Assembly: GCF_001742305.1 (NCBI RefSeq)
Contig: NZ_MJAT01000039.1
Span: 1-64,000 of the forward strand
Reading direction: 5' to 3'
DNA length: 64,000 bases
Source: Desulfuribacillus stibiiarsenatis
Lineage (GTDB): Bacteria > Bacillota > Bacilli > Desulfuribacillales > Desulfuribacillaceae
Position numbers and translations under genes: made by a program. Below the pieces are notes generated by a model. It saw only the letters and a program-made list of their open reading frames with translations, was not told the origin of the DNA and did no database searches. Each line of letters opens with the position of its first letter. The stretch's first letter is position 1. Shown here piece by piece: positions 30,301 through 37,920 of this stretch.

Positions 30301-30361
30301 GCCTAACAATCCATTTTAGGAGCTTAGACGAACCTATTGTTCGGTAAAGAAGTAGTTAGCA
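30301..30361 (+). other. attI-like or first attC site
   Basis: A 61-nt segment bounded by GCCTAAC (30301-30307) and GTTAGCA (30355-30361). It lacks the long arms seen in the other sites and starts 36 nt after the integrase. The right box is the exact reverse complement of the TGCTAAC box that ends the next cassette, so cassette 1 begins after the G at 30355. It may be the primary attI site or a short attC. Confidence 0.55.
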
Positions 30362-30393
30362 GACATCATCATCTCGGTTTCGGGGAGGTTATT

Positions 30394-31461
30394 ATGAGTA
30401 AGAGAAAATCTAAGTTACAGACAATATCATTTTATATCTTTGTTGTAGCAGCAATAATATTAGTGCTCAGTCCAATTTTGCTAAAGATCGATTTGCTTAA
30501 AGCTATATTGAATTGGATTTTATTTGATTTGAGAACTTATAAGAGTGACTATATTGCTTTGGTTGGGGGTATGGTAGGCGCGGGATTGGCTGTCAGTAGT
30601 GCTATATATGTACAAGCTAGATCAAATATCGCCAAAGAGACAGAAGAACTGATTGTTGCCCATAAGAAGATGAAAAATCGTTCAAATGTTATTTCAACGT
30701 ATATTGAAAGAGAATTGAAGATGCTATGGGGATTGTGGATATGGGCACGATATGAGACTCCATATAGAAGTTTTAATGGTCGAGAAGTACCGTTCGAGCC
30801 ATATAAAATAAATCAAGACAATATACTGGAAAATTTTTTGGAAATCGAGAAAGAGCTCTCTGAAATATCTGCAAACACTTTTTATGACTTGTTTTATTTT
30901 GCCGAAATGGTTAATGGTTATATCGAATACTATAAATCAGCATATCAAGAAGAGATGTATATTGATTCACGTAGCGGTTATTCTCAGGGCGGGATTGATT
31001 TAAAAACAGAATACAGACCAAGTGTAAGATTGTATGAGATTACTCAGATTCTTAGCAGCTTAATTGATGAGAAGAAAGTAAATTTATTTTTCCAAGATAA
31101 GAGCGAATTTGAATCGTGGGATGATTATTATACAAGAGTGTCTAATGTGCGTAATCAGTTAATGAACACTGAAAATGATGTCTTGGACCAAATAAATAAA
31201 GATCCACAATTAGTCCCTAAAGAAGAGCACTTCCATTTGTCCTCGAGACGTATTTTGGATAAGTGGTTAATGTTCAGGAGCGAGGAGCATATTGAAGATT
31301 GTTATATAGGCTACGTAGATAAGATTATATCATTGAAGTCTGAAATAGAAGATGTTGAAAAGCAATATAAGCTTGAGAAGAAAATAATGGTAGAGAAAAT
31401 TGATTCCCCAAGGTACTCTAGTAATGTTGAGGCTCTTATTAAAGATCTGAAGGCTATGTAA
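30394..31461 (+). CDS. Cassette 1: membrane-anchored protein of unknown function
   Basis: A 355-residue protein with two N-terminal transmembrane segments (about residues 8-30 and 52-75) and a long cytoplasmic helical part. Its residues around 80-130 (QARSNIAKETEEL...) look like a coiled coil. I recognise no family; two-TM-plus-helical proteins of this kind occur among phage-defence effectors, but nothing here proves that. GGGGAGG precedes ATG 30394. It is the only gene of cassette 1 and ends 23 nt before the R'' box. Confidence 0.75.
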   Translation: MSKRKSKLQTISFYIFVVAAIILVLSPILLKIDLLKAILNWILFDLRTYKSDYIALVGGMVGAGLAVSSAIYVQARSNIAKETEELIVAHKKMKNRSNVISTYIERELKMLWGLWIWARYETPYRSFNGREVPFEPYKINQDNILENFLEIEKELSEISANTFYDLFYFAEMVNGYIEYYKSAYQEEMYIDSRSGYSQGGIDLKTEYRPSVRLYEITQILSSLIDEKKVNLFFQDKSEFESWDDYYTRVSNVRNQLMNTENDVLDQINKDPQLVPKEEHFHLSSRRILDKWLMFRSEEHIEDCYIGYVDKIISLKSEIEDVEKQYKLEKKIMVEKIDSPRYSSNVEALIKDLKAM

Positions 31462-31483
31462 TAAGTGGGTCGATGAAGACATC

Positions 31484-31644
31484 TGCTAACACCAGCTTCA
31501 CGCTCCAGGTCACTCTGAGAAGCGAGTGACCAAATCCAGCCCCCTAAGCCCGTCGGGACGTCACCGCATTAGGCGTTCGCAGGCTCACAGCCATAAGCGG
31601 AGACTCTAAGGGGTCAGGACGTCGTGAAGCCAAAACGTTATACA
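31484..31644 (+). other. attC-like site A
   Basis: R'' TGCTAAC (31484-31490) and R' GTTATAC (31638-31644). CTTCACG next to R'' pairs with CGTGAAG next to R'. Inside is a perfect hairpin (GGTCACTC with GAGTGACC) and further arms. The G+C content is much higher than in the flanking genes. It separates cassettes 1 and 2. Confidence 0.8.
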
Positions 31645-31731
31645 ACATAGGAAGCAGTTTTACGCAAAGAATAGAAAAATACAAAAAAATAATATAGAAT
31701 GTAATCAAAAGAAGGATTTGGGGTGAATATT

Positions 31732-31998
31732 ATGAAATGGCAAGACGTAAGAAACCAGTATCCAGAAAAATGGGTTTTAATTGAGGCGTTAAATGCAGAG
31801 TCATCGGACAACAGAAGAACAATTAAAGAGATGGCAGTAATTTCAGATTTCACCAAATCATCAGATGCATGGAAAGAATATAAAAAGATACATCTAGAGG
31901 ACAGAACTAGAGAATTGTATATTTTCCACACTTGCAATGAAGATGTTGAAGTAACAGAAGAAAAATTTGTGGGAATACGAAGTGGGAGATATAATTGA
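31732..31998 (+). CDS. Cassette 2: small unknown protein paired with a retropepsin
   Basis: An 88-residue acidic soluble protein without a recognised motif. It begins MKWQDVRNQYPEKWVLIEAL and is followed by an overlapping retropepsin-like gene (TTGA overlap), so the two are translationally coupled and probably work together. The same kind of pair may exist elsewhere but I cannot name it. TTGGGGTG precedes ATG 31732. Confidence 0.75.
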   Translation: MKWQDVRNQYPEKWVLIEALNAESSDNRRTIKEMAVISDFTKSSDAWKEYKKIHLEDRTRELYIFHTCNEDVEVTEEKFVGIRSGRYN

Positions 31999-32375
31999 AA
32001 ATCCGAATAGAAAACGGCTTGCCAATCGTTTCGTTGAGAATAGAATACCAGGATAAAAAAATAGAATTAAATAATGTTTTAATTGATACAGGTTCATCAA
32101 ATACGATTATCGATGCCGATCTAGCAGGTGAAGTGGGAATTGAAATTGACCCATTTAAAGGCAAAGCTAAAAGGATGTATGGAGTAGGCGGAGAGAGTGA
32201 ATTGTGTTATGAGCAACCAGTATCAAGATTAACAATAGATGCAAATGTCTTAGAAGGTTTTAGATTGCAACTGGGAATTACGCGAGAGACTTATGGATTT
32301 GATGCAATATTAGGATCGGATTACTTTATAGCACAAAAATCAATAATAGATTATAAAACATATTCGATTAAATAG
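31995..32375 (+). CDS. Cassette 2: retropepsin-like aspartic protease
   Basis: A 126-residue single-domain aspartic protease like retroviral proteases and prokaryotic gag-like aspartyl proteases. The catalytic loop is LIDTGSSNTIID (Asp about residue 31), the flap region is YGVGGESEL, and the closing motif is DAILGSDYF. One domain per chain means it must act as a dimer. The start is TTG overlapping the stop of the upstream gene. Function in a mobile cassette is unknown; regulated cleavage of its partner is one idea. Confidence 0.85.
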   Translation: MKIRIENGLPIVSLRIEYQDKKIELNNVLIDTGSSNTIIDADLAGEVGIEIDPFKGKAKRMYGVGGESELCYEQPVSRLTIDANVLEGFRLQLGITRETYGFDAILGSDYFIAQKSIIDYKTYSIK

Positions 32376-32396
32376 TATGTAATAGCAAACTACGTT

Positions 32397-32524
32397 GTAT
32401 AACAACGCATCTACGCTCGGTTGTACGAGGAATAAGCAAAGAAGTTAATACAGACAACACGTGACCCAGCCTAACATAAGAGCTATGTAAGGCTGGGTCA
32501 TGTCGTAGATGCTGAACGTTAGAA
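32397..32524 (+). other. attC-like site B
   Basis: R'' GTATAAC (32397-32403), L'' GCATCTACG, L' CGTAGATGC with a TGA bulge, and R' GTTAGAA (32518-32524). The centre is a near-perfect long hairpin around GACCCAGCCT and AGGCTGGGTC. R'' is the exact reverse complement of R' of site A, i.e. of the start of cassette 2. This is the clearest attC of the array. Confidence 0.88.
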
Positions 32525-32560
32525 GATATATTGAAGCGAATTAAGATGGACGAGGTGGAT

Positions 32561-33313
32561 ATGTTGACGAATTCTATTATAGAAACAAAAAAAGCATATA
32601 ACGCAAGCATTGATCAAAAAGCATTTGAAATTGCGCAAAAATATGTTAGTGATAAGAAAATAACAATAGAAATATTACGTGCAATTAATGAATTATATCA
32701 ATCTGCCAAGCTAAACGACTATGATGAAGTAAATTTTGAATCGGCATATCATAATCCTATCACATCTGATGTTGAATTTTTAATTGCTAGAGTTATATAT
32801 CATATTGCTAGTTTTAAAGACCTTTACTGGAAGGTGTTGCTAAGAAGGCAAAAGAACAAATGCGCGCCAGATATAAGAATTGAACATGAAGGGAATACGT
32901 TATTTGTTATTGAAATTAAAGTGAAAGCTGGATGGATACAACAAATATTTTCTGACAAAAGAGTAGAACATGATAAAGAAAGATTCGAAAAAGGTCTCAT
33001 TGATAAGAGTCCAGAGCGAAAAATAATTGAGTTGAAAGAACAATTTGAGAAGTACCAAAATGCATTTGATATTAAGAAGAATAAAATCTTTGTTTTGATT
33101 GCTAGTTTAAGCAATGTGCATAGAAAAAAGTACTTAGATGCAAATATTAAAACCTATAAGGATACTTTTTTAAGAAACTCTAATTTGCCAGAACAAAATT
33201 TAGTCGTTCTTTCTGATAACTTAGACATTGATTTAAGTTCAGAAAAGGACGATTCATTATATAGACCTAGTGAAGATTTTGAAACGATGTTAAAGATTAT
33301 GTTTAGTAGGTAA
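32561..33313 (+). CDS. Cassette 3: PD-(D/E)XK nuclease-like protein
   Basis: A 250-residue protein whose middle (about residues 102-122) reads PDIRIEHEGNTLFVIEIKVK, matching the PD-(D/E)XK nuclease core with E-I-K as the catalytic triad end. The N-terminal part is helical and the C-terminal part mixed. The same fold serves restriction and defence nucleases. The start is uncertain: ATG 32561 is preceded by GAGGTGG, but TTG 32531 or ATG 32546 are possible. Confidence 0.7.
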   Translation: MLTNSIIETKKAYNASIDQKAFEIAQKYVSDKKITIEILRAINELYQSAKLNDYDEVNFESAYHNPITSDVEFLIARVIYHIASFKDLYWKVLLRRQKNKCAPDIRIEHEGNTLFVIEIKVKAGWIQQIFSDKRVEHDKERFEKGLIDKSPERKIIELKEQFEKYQNAFDIKKNKIFVLIASLSNVHRKKYLDANIKTYKDTFLRNSNLPEQNLVVLSDNLDIDLSSEKDDSLYRPSEDFETMLKIMFSR

Positions 33314-33327
33314 AGTCATCATACATC

Positions 33328-33525
33328 TTCTAACAACGCATCAGCACAAGGGTGCGGAAGCATTTGATACAAGAAGAAACGCAAAGTTGTATAAGCATGA
33401 AGCAACTGCCGCACTACACCCCTGAGCCTAACCTAGTCGCCTTGACCGAGGCTAAGATAAGAGCTATCTAACCCTCGGTCTGCGCCTGTAAGGCTCAGTA
33501 GTGTCGGTGATGCAAACCGTTCTAC
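33328..33525 (+). other. attC-like site C
   Basis: R'' TTCTAAC (33328-33334) and R' GTTCTAC (33519-33525). GCATCA by R'' pairs with TGATGC by R'. Two nested central stems are present: CTGAGCCT with AAGGCTCAG, and ACCGAGG with CCTCGGT. R'' is the exact complement of the start of cassette 3. Much of it is nearly identical to site E. Confidence 0.83.
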
Positions 33526-33681
33526 GACAGACTGTGCCCGACTTGAGCCGCTCGCCGTCCATGGCTCACTAAGTGATCTGGAGTAGAAAACAAAGAAACA
33601 GTTGATTCGCTTACTTTATACTACTGATATAGATAAAGAGAAATAAACACGTATAAAATACGATAATAGGGAAGTGATTCT

Positions 33682-34143
33682 ATGAGTGTTGAATTTATAC
33701 CAAGAGAAACAGTATCAAGTCTTCCAGTTGCTGACGTTGTGTTAAAGTCAGACAACAGTGTTGTAACTACAAGTTATCAATATGAAGTTAAGCAACCGGA
33801 AGAGGATAAAAATGATTTTATTGTCGAGGTAAAAGCAAGTAAATTAAAAAGGGTTAGAGAAAAATTGGAATTACTAACAAGTGATAGATTCCCGCTGTAT
33901 GAATTATTTTTAGGTATTTCTTCTACTTGTTTAGGTGCATTCCTTAGTGCACTTGCTTCAGACATACAGTTAACAACGAGAAAGGGACAATTTTTATTTA
34001 TTTTTTGCCCAATAGTAGCTATGGGAACAGGTGTGGCGTATCTTTTTTTAAGATATATCAGTATTTTGAAGCCGAAGATTATTGCAACTGACTTATTAGT
34101 AGAAATAGTAGATCCAGATAAAGCTATTGGAAAGGAGATATAG
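33682..34143 (+). CDS. Cassette 4: two-helix membrane protein paired with a protease
   Basis: A 153-residue protein with a soluble N-terminus (about residues 1-75) and two transmembrane segments (about 78-95 and 107-127). No family is recognised. The stop is 6 nt before the start of the trypsin-like gene, so the two form one unit. It could anchor or regulate the protease. Confidence 0.75.
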   Translation: MSVEFIPRETVSSLPVADVVLKSDNSVVTTSYQYEVKQPEEDKNDFIVEVKASKLKRVREKLELLTSDRFPLYELFLGISSTCLGAFLSALASDIQLTTRKGQFLFIFCPIVAMGTGVAYLFLRYISILKPKIIATDLLVEIVDPDKAIGKEI

Positions 34144-34146
34144 CAT

Positions 34147-34932
34147 ATGAATATTAACAATATAAGTACGCAACTTTTATATACTACCGTTCCTATATGG
34201 GGAGAAAAAAAGAATGGGGAACAGGTTAGCGGAACAGGTTTTATCTTCTCTATCCCACAGAAAGAAGACCCTAATGTTACAATTCCACTTTTAATGACGA
34301 ACTACCATGTACTTGAGGGTGTTACAAGAGGGATAATTGAATTTGCGGGACAAGAAAACAATTCTCCAGTAAAAGGGAAAAAAATTAGGGTGGAATTTGA
34401 TAGTTCGGTAATAGCTAATGGAAAACTGGAGAACCTTGACTTAATTGCTATACCAATTGCTAGTACATTGAATGATCTTAAGCAAAAAAACACGCCAGCT
34501 TTTTACCGTTCAATTACACCTGAAATAGTTCCGTCTCGAAAGCAAATTGAAGAATTAGCAGCAATTGAAGAAATCACTTTTATCGGCTATCCAAGTGGAT
34601 TGTATGATTCATATAATGTTTCACCAATAGTCAGAAGAGGGATTACGGCAACTCCTATGTGGAATAAGTTCAAAGGTGAGGAATGCTTTTTAATTGATGC
34701 TGGTGTTTTTCCTGGTTCAAGTGGAAGCCCTGTTTTTCTCTATAATCAGGGTAGTTACGCAACTGATAGTGGAATAACAATAGGAACAAGAATTTTGTTC
34801 ATAGGTGTTCTGACAGAATCTTTTATTAGAAATGACAGTGTTTTCTTGGGATTAGGAAAAGTCATTAATAGTACTACTTTTTTAGAGCATTTAAAAAGAT
34901 TTGTACAAAAAATATCTCCGCACATTATTTAG
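34147..34932 (+). CDS. Cassette 4: trypsin-like serine protease
   Basis: A 261-residue protein with the chymotrypsin-fold triad: His in MTNYHVLEG (about residue 56), Asp in ENLDLIAIPI (about 99), and Ser in FPGSSGSPVF (about 195). No signal peptide is present, so it acts in the cytoplasm. AAGGAGAT precedes the start. Cytoplasmic trypsin-like proteases paired with small partners are often parts of phage-defence or conflict systems; that reading is inference. Confidence 0.85.
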   Translation: MNINNISTQLLYTTVPIWGEKKNGEQVSGTGFIFSIPQKEDPNVTIPLLMTNYHVLEGVTRGIIEFAGQENNSPVKGKKIRVEFDSSVIANGKLENLDLIAIPIASTLNDLKQKNTPAFYRSITPEIVPSRKQIEELAAIEEITFIGYPSGLYDSYNVSPIVRRGITATPMWNKFKGEECFLIDAGVFPGSSGSPVFLYNQGSYATDSGITIGTRILFIGVLTESFIRNDSVFLGLGKVINSTTFLEHLKRFVQKISPHII

Positions 34933-34999
34933 TTTAGTTTTAGAAGGGCTCTAAAGTGAGACGCTTCGCCATCCTTGGCTCCGCTGGGCACAGTCCATC

Positions 35000-35147
35000 G
35001 TAGAACAATGCATTAGCATAAAGGTGCTGGAAGCACGTGTCAGGGGAAAGGTCAGAGCACCACACCTTCTCACTGGGAGCGAAGCTCCACTAAGGGGTAT
35101 TCCTTTGGGGTCCAGTTCGAAGGCGTCGCAAATGCTGAACGTTATCC
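35000..35147 (+). other. attC-like site D
   Basis: R'' GTAGAAC (35000-35006) and R' GTTATCC (35141-35147), preceded by GCTGAAC. R'' is the exact complement of the start of cassette 4. Here the complementarity continues outward: GGGCACAGTC just upstream of R'' pairs with GACTGTGCCC after the R' box of site C. Confidence 0.82.
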
Positions 35148-35187
35148 ATAATAGTGATGCTTAACTATTACCAAAAATTGCGTTTTC

Positions 35188-35196
35188 TGGTATAAT
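35188..35196 (+). promoter_or_regulatory. Extended -10 promoter of the toxin-antitoxin cassette
   Basis: TGGTATAAT is an extended -10 element, about 43 nt before the antitoxin start. No good -35 box is visible. Cassettes with their own promoters are typical for toxin-antitoxin pairs. Confidence 0.55.
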
Positions 35197-35238
35197 AAGA
35201 GCATAGATTATAGGTTTTTACAATGGAGGTGACGTGGG

Positions 35239-35421
35239 ATGAGTGCAAAAGAAGAAATAATAAAAATCATCAAAGAAATGCCTGAAAATTCAACGGTAGA
35301 GGATATTATGTATAGAGTATATGCTCGTGCCCAAATAGAAGCTGGTCTGAAAGAGCTAGATAAGGGAAAGGGAATTCCTCATAAAGAAGCGATGGAGAGA
35401 GTATCGAAGTGGTTAAATTAA
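35239..35421 (+). CDS. Cassette 5: antitoxin (RelB/ParD-like, short)
   Basis: A 60-residue helical protein with the pattern of addiction-module antitoxins (VEDIMYRVYARAQIEAGLKE, then GIPHKEAMERVSKWL). GGAGGTGACG precedes ATG 35239. The toxin frame starts inside its 3' end. The intact antitoxin may still be expressed although the toxin gene is broken. Confidence 0.8.
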   Translation: MSAKEEIIKIIKEMPENSTVEDIMYRVYARAQIEAGLKELDKGKGIPHKEAMERVSKWLN

Positions 35422-35702
35422 TATGGTCGCCAAAATTATTAAATGATTTAGAGGAAATTTATAAATATATATCGGCTAATTCTGAATCAAATGCTAAACA
35501 GTATATCGAAAGAATAATTTAAAAAACAGAAGATATTTCAGATTTTCCATTTATAGGGAGGGCTGTACCTGAGGCTAGTGACAACAAAATCAGGGAAATC
35601 ATATCTAACAATCATAGAATTATATATAGGATTAAATCTGATTCAGTAGAAATTGCTACAATATTTCATGTTGCGAGACAATTGGAAGAAGACAACATCT
35701 AG
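35409..35702 (+). pseudogene. Cassette 5: ParE/RelE-family toxin with internal stop
   Basis: The frame from GTG 35409 reads as a ParE/RelE toxin: it starts LIWSPKLLNDLEEIYKYIS, continues FPFIGRAVPE, and ends with IIYRIKSDSVEIATIFHVAR. A TAA at 35520-35522 interrupts it after 37 codons, and the frame continues unbroken to a TAG at 35700. One base change (CAA to TAA) explains it. It is most likely a nonsense-inactivated toxin of about 97 residues. Confidence 0.85.
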
Positions 35703-35759
35703 ACATCATGTTATTAGGGAAATAGCATGATGTTTTTTGTTAGCGATTCAGCATACTAC

Positions 35760-35956
35760 GGATAACAACGCATCACCACAAGGGTGCTGAAGCACTAGAT
35801 ACATGAAGAAATACAAAGATGGCAAGCACGTAGTAACGTCGCACCACACCCCTGAGCCTAACCGGTGTCGGCTTGCCCGAGGCTAAGATAAGAGCTATCT
35901 AACCCTCGGTCTGCACCTGTAAGGCTCAGTGACGTCTGGACTGTAAACCGTTAGAC
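35760..35956 (+). other. attC-like site E
   Basis: R'' GGATAAC (35760-35766) and R' GTTAGAC (35950-35956). The central stems (CTGAGCCT with AAGGCTCAG, and CCGAGG with CCTCGG) are nearly the same as in site C. R'' is the exact complement of the start of cassette 5. Confidence 0.83.
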
Positions 35957-36029
35957 GACATTTTCTGTGATTGTACGTCATCCATGGTCGAAGTATAAAA
36001 GGATTAATAATAGGGAGAAGGGGATCGAA

Positions 36030-37100
36030 ATGAAACGAATTGTAATGTCAATAGTTCTAGCTATTGTGATCATATTTACCGTCACAACGCTGGTATTTGC
36101 TAAGGTGAATGATTTGGATTTAGCGAAAACCATTGTATCAATTCTTCGTTATGACTTTAAAATTGTAAAGGTCGTCCCTGACAATATCAGTACTAAAGAA
36201 ATGACTATTTCTAATGACGGGCTAAGAAATTTTGAGCCTATAGAAGTAAGTGGCGGTTGGCTTTATGACCTTGCAAATGGTGGCAACCTTGAAGTTATAA
36301 TTGGGTCTCTAGAATTTGATGATGGTGAGTTGAAAGAGCGGTATATCGATATCAAGGGAGAAAACGGTGAAGTACGCCTACTACATAATTCTAGTTCGTT
36401 TATAGATGGATACAATAAGACGCTGTTTTGGTCTTTTAAGCAGCAGGAAGGGGCCTCAATCGTTAAAGGCTCTATAGGTGAAGTTAAAAGCGTCGTGCTT
36501 TTTGAATCGGTTGATGGTTCATGTTACTTATACGGCTATTTGGAAGGTAACGATACAGATTTTCGGTCAATAAATTTTCCGCAAAAGAATTTCTATTTTG
36601 CAGAGGCAACAAAAGCCGATCTAAGAAGTAGCATAGAAAAACAAATAAAAGAGTTAGAAACCCAATTAAATATTAGTGAAAATGAAAAAAAGTATCTTGA
36701 GAATAAGCTAAATATAATAAAAACCTTATATGATATCGATGAAAAAGTAGATGCAAAGATTGACTTTATTAAGAATAATCTAAAGATAGGTTTATTACCA
36801 GCAGATGTTGAAAATCTATTAGAGAATAATTTTACTATAGTTTATGCTGCCCTAGATGGGCAAGAGATGTGGAGATACGATATTTTTACCATTGAAGATT
36901 ATGTTTTAGAAAATGAATATCAAACGGATTCAGTTGATTTAGACGGAATATTAGAAGGTGAAATTTCCATTCAGTTATTTGTTGGATTTGATAATGATAA
37001 GAAAGTATCAAGATATATTATTTATTATTTAAAAGATAAAAGAGTAATTGAGTATAGAGTTTTTAGTAATGGAAGTTTTCATGAATCAGTTATTAGATGA
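36030..37100 (+). CDS. Cassette 6: exported or membrane-anchored protein of unknown function
   Basis: A 356-residue protein with an N-terminal signal or anchor helix (residues 3-24), a beta-rich domain (about 45-190), a coiled coil (about 200-240, Lys/Glu-rich heptads) and a C-terminal domain. No family is recognised. GGAGAAGGGGA precedes ATG 36030, so an upstream ATG is unlikely. It is the only gene of its cassette. Confidence 0.75.
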   Translation: MKRIVMSIVLAIVIIFTVTTLVFAKVNDLDLAKTIVSILRYDFKIVKVVPDNISTKEMTISNDGLRNFEPIEVSGGWLYDLANGGNLEVIIGSLEFDDGELKERYIDIKGENGEVRLLHNSSSFIDGYNKTLFWSFKQQEGASIVKGSIGEVKSVVLFESVDGSCYLYGYLEGNDTDFRSINFPQKNFYFAEATKADLRSSIEKQIKELETQLNISENEKKYLENKLNIIKTLYDIDEKVDAKIDFIKNNLKIGLLPADVENLLENNFTIVYAALDGQEMWRYDIFTIEDYVLENEYQTDSVDLDGILEGEISIQLFVGFDNDKKVSRYIIYYLKDKRVIEYRVFSNGSFHESVIR

Positions 37101-37113
37101 TGAAGATGACATC

Positions 37114-37405
37114 GGCTAACAACGTCTCTTCGCATGGTGAGAAAGCAACTTGATACTTGTAGTGTAACGTTGAAGTAAAAGCACGTAGTAACCTTCCTCA
37201 CCACATTTCTTCGCTGGGTGCGGAGCACCGCAATGAAGAAATCGACAAGGTTACAGCTCAGAAAAGCCGCAGACACGAAACTATAGGCAGGACATAACTC
37301 GCTACGCTCGAAAGTCCTGCCTAACGTGGGCGGGCTTTGCGCCCGCTGATAGGCTGCTCGCAACGAAGCCTATCAACGGCCTTTGCGGACATTCCTTCGT
37401 TGTGC
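37114..37405 (+). other. attC-like site F, composite or degenerate
   Basis: R'' GGCTAAC (37114-37120) matches the start of cassette 6 with one mismatch. The next ~285 nt are G+C-rich and hold several separate perfect hairpins: GTAACCTT/AAGGTTAC, AGGCAGGAC/GTCCTGCCT, GCGGGC/GCCCGC and GATAGGCT/AGCCTATC. No clear R' box fits; GTTGTGC at 37399 is the best candidate. It may be two attC sites fused after loss of a gene. Confidence 0.6.
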
Positions 37406-37475
37406 ACGCACAGAGGGGTAATTGATTTAGATAAATTACTATTTGAAAGCAGAATCGGATAAGGGGTGTATCAAT

Positions 37476-37892
37476 ATGAATGACAAACTAGATGTCTTAG
37501 ATAATGGTCCTTTTTTTCATGGTACTAAAGCAGAACTAAAAATTGGAGATTTGTTAGTACCACAACATTTATCAAATTACCAAGATAAAAAATCTAACTA
37601 TATATATTTTACTGCAACATTAGATGCTGCTAAATGGGGTGCTGAATTAGCAACTTCAATATCTAAAGAAAGAATTTATATTGTAGAACCGTTAGGTGAA
37701 TTTGAGAATGCCCCGAACTTAACTAACAAAAGATTTCCTGGAAACCCAACACGTTCCTATAGGTCTAAATCTCCTTTGAAAATAATAGCTGAATTAGGTT
37801 CTTGGGAAAGACATTCCGATGAAGAAATAAATCATATGATCGCTACTTTAAAAAGGTTACGTGAACAAGGAATAGCGGTAATAGATGATTAA
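37476..37892 (+). CDS. arr: Cassette 7: rifampin ADP-ribosyltransferase
   Basis: A 138-residue Arr-family enzyme that inactivates rifampin by ADP-ribosylation. Key matches are FFHGTKAELKIGDLL, YIYFTATLDAAKWGAELA, IYIVEPLGEFE, and the nearly invariant NLTNKRFPGNPTRSYRS. The length fits Arr-2/Arr-3. Arr genes are classic integron cassettes in Gram-negative bacteria, and this one lies in an attC array. AAGGGGTG precedes ATG 37476. Confidence 0.93.
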   Translation: MNDKLDVLDNGPFFHGTKAELKIGDLLVPQHLSNYQDKKSNYIYFTATLDAAKWGAELATSISKERIYIVEPLGEFENAPNLTNKRFPGNPTRSYRSKSPLKIIAELGSWERHSDEEINHMIATLKRLREQGIAVIDD

Positions 37893-37920
37893 AAGAAATT
37901 TTGCAGGTCGTTCAAGAAAC

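Noticed and set aside
35520-35522. Special decoding of the in-frame stop in the toxin gene
   Set aside because: The codon is TAA, not TGA, and the position is not a redox residue, so a nonsense mutation is simpler.
31484-37405. The GC-rich palindromic spacers as a CRISPR array
   Set aside because: The repeats are 120-200 nt, diverged, spaced by whole genes and bounded by matched R boxes, which fits attC sites instead.
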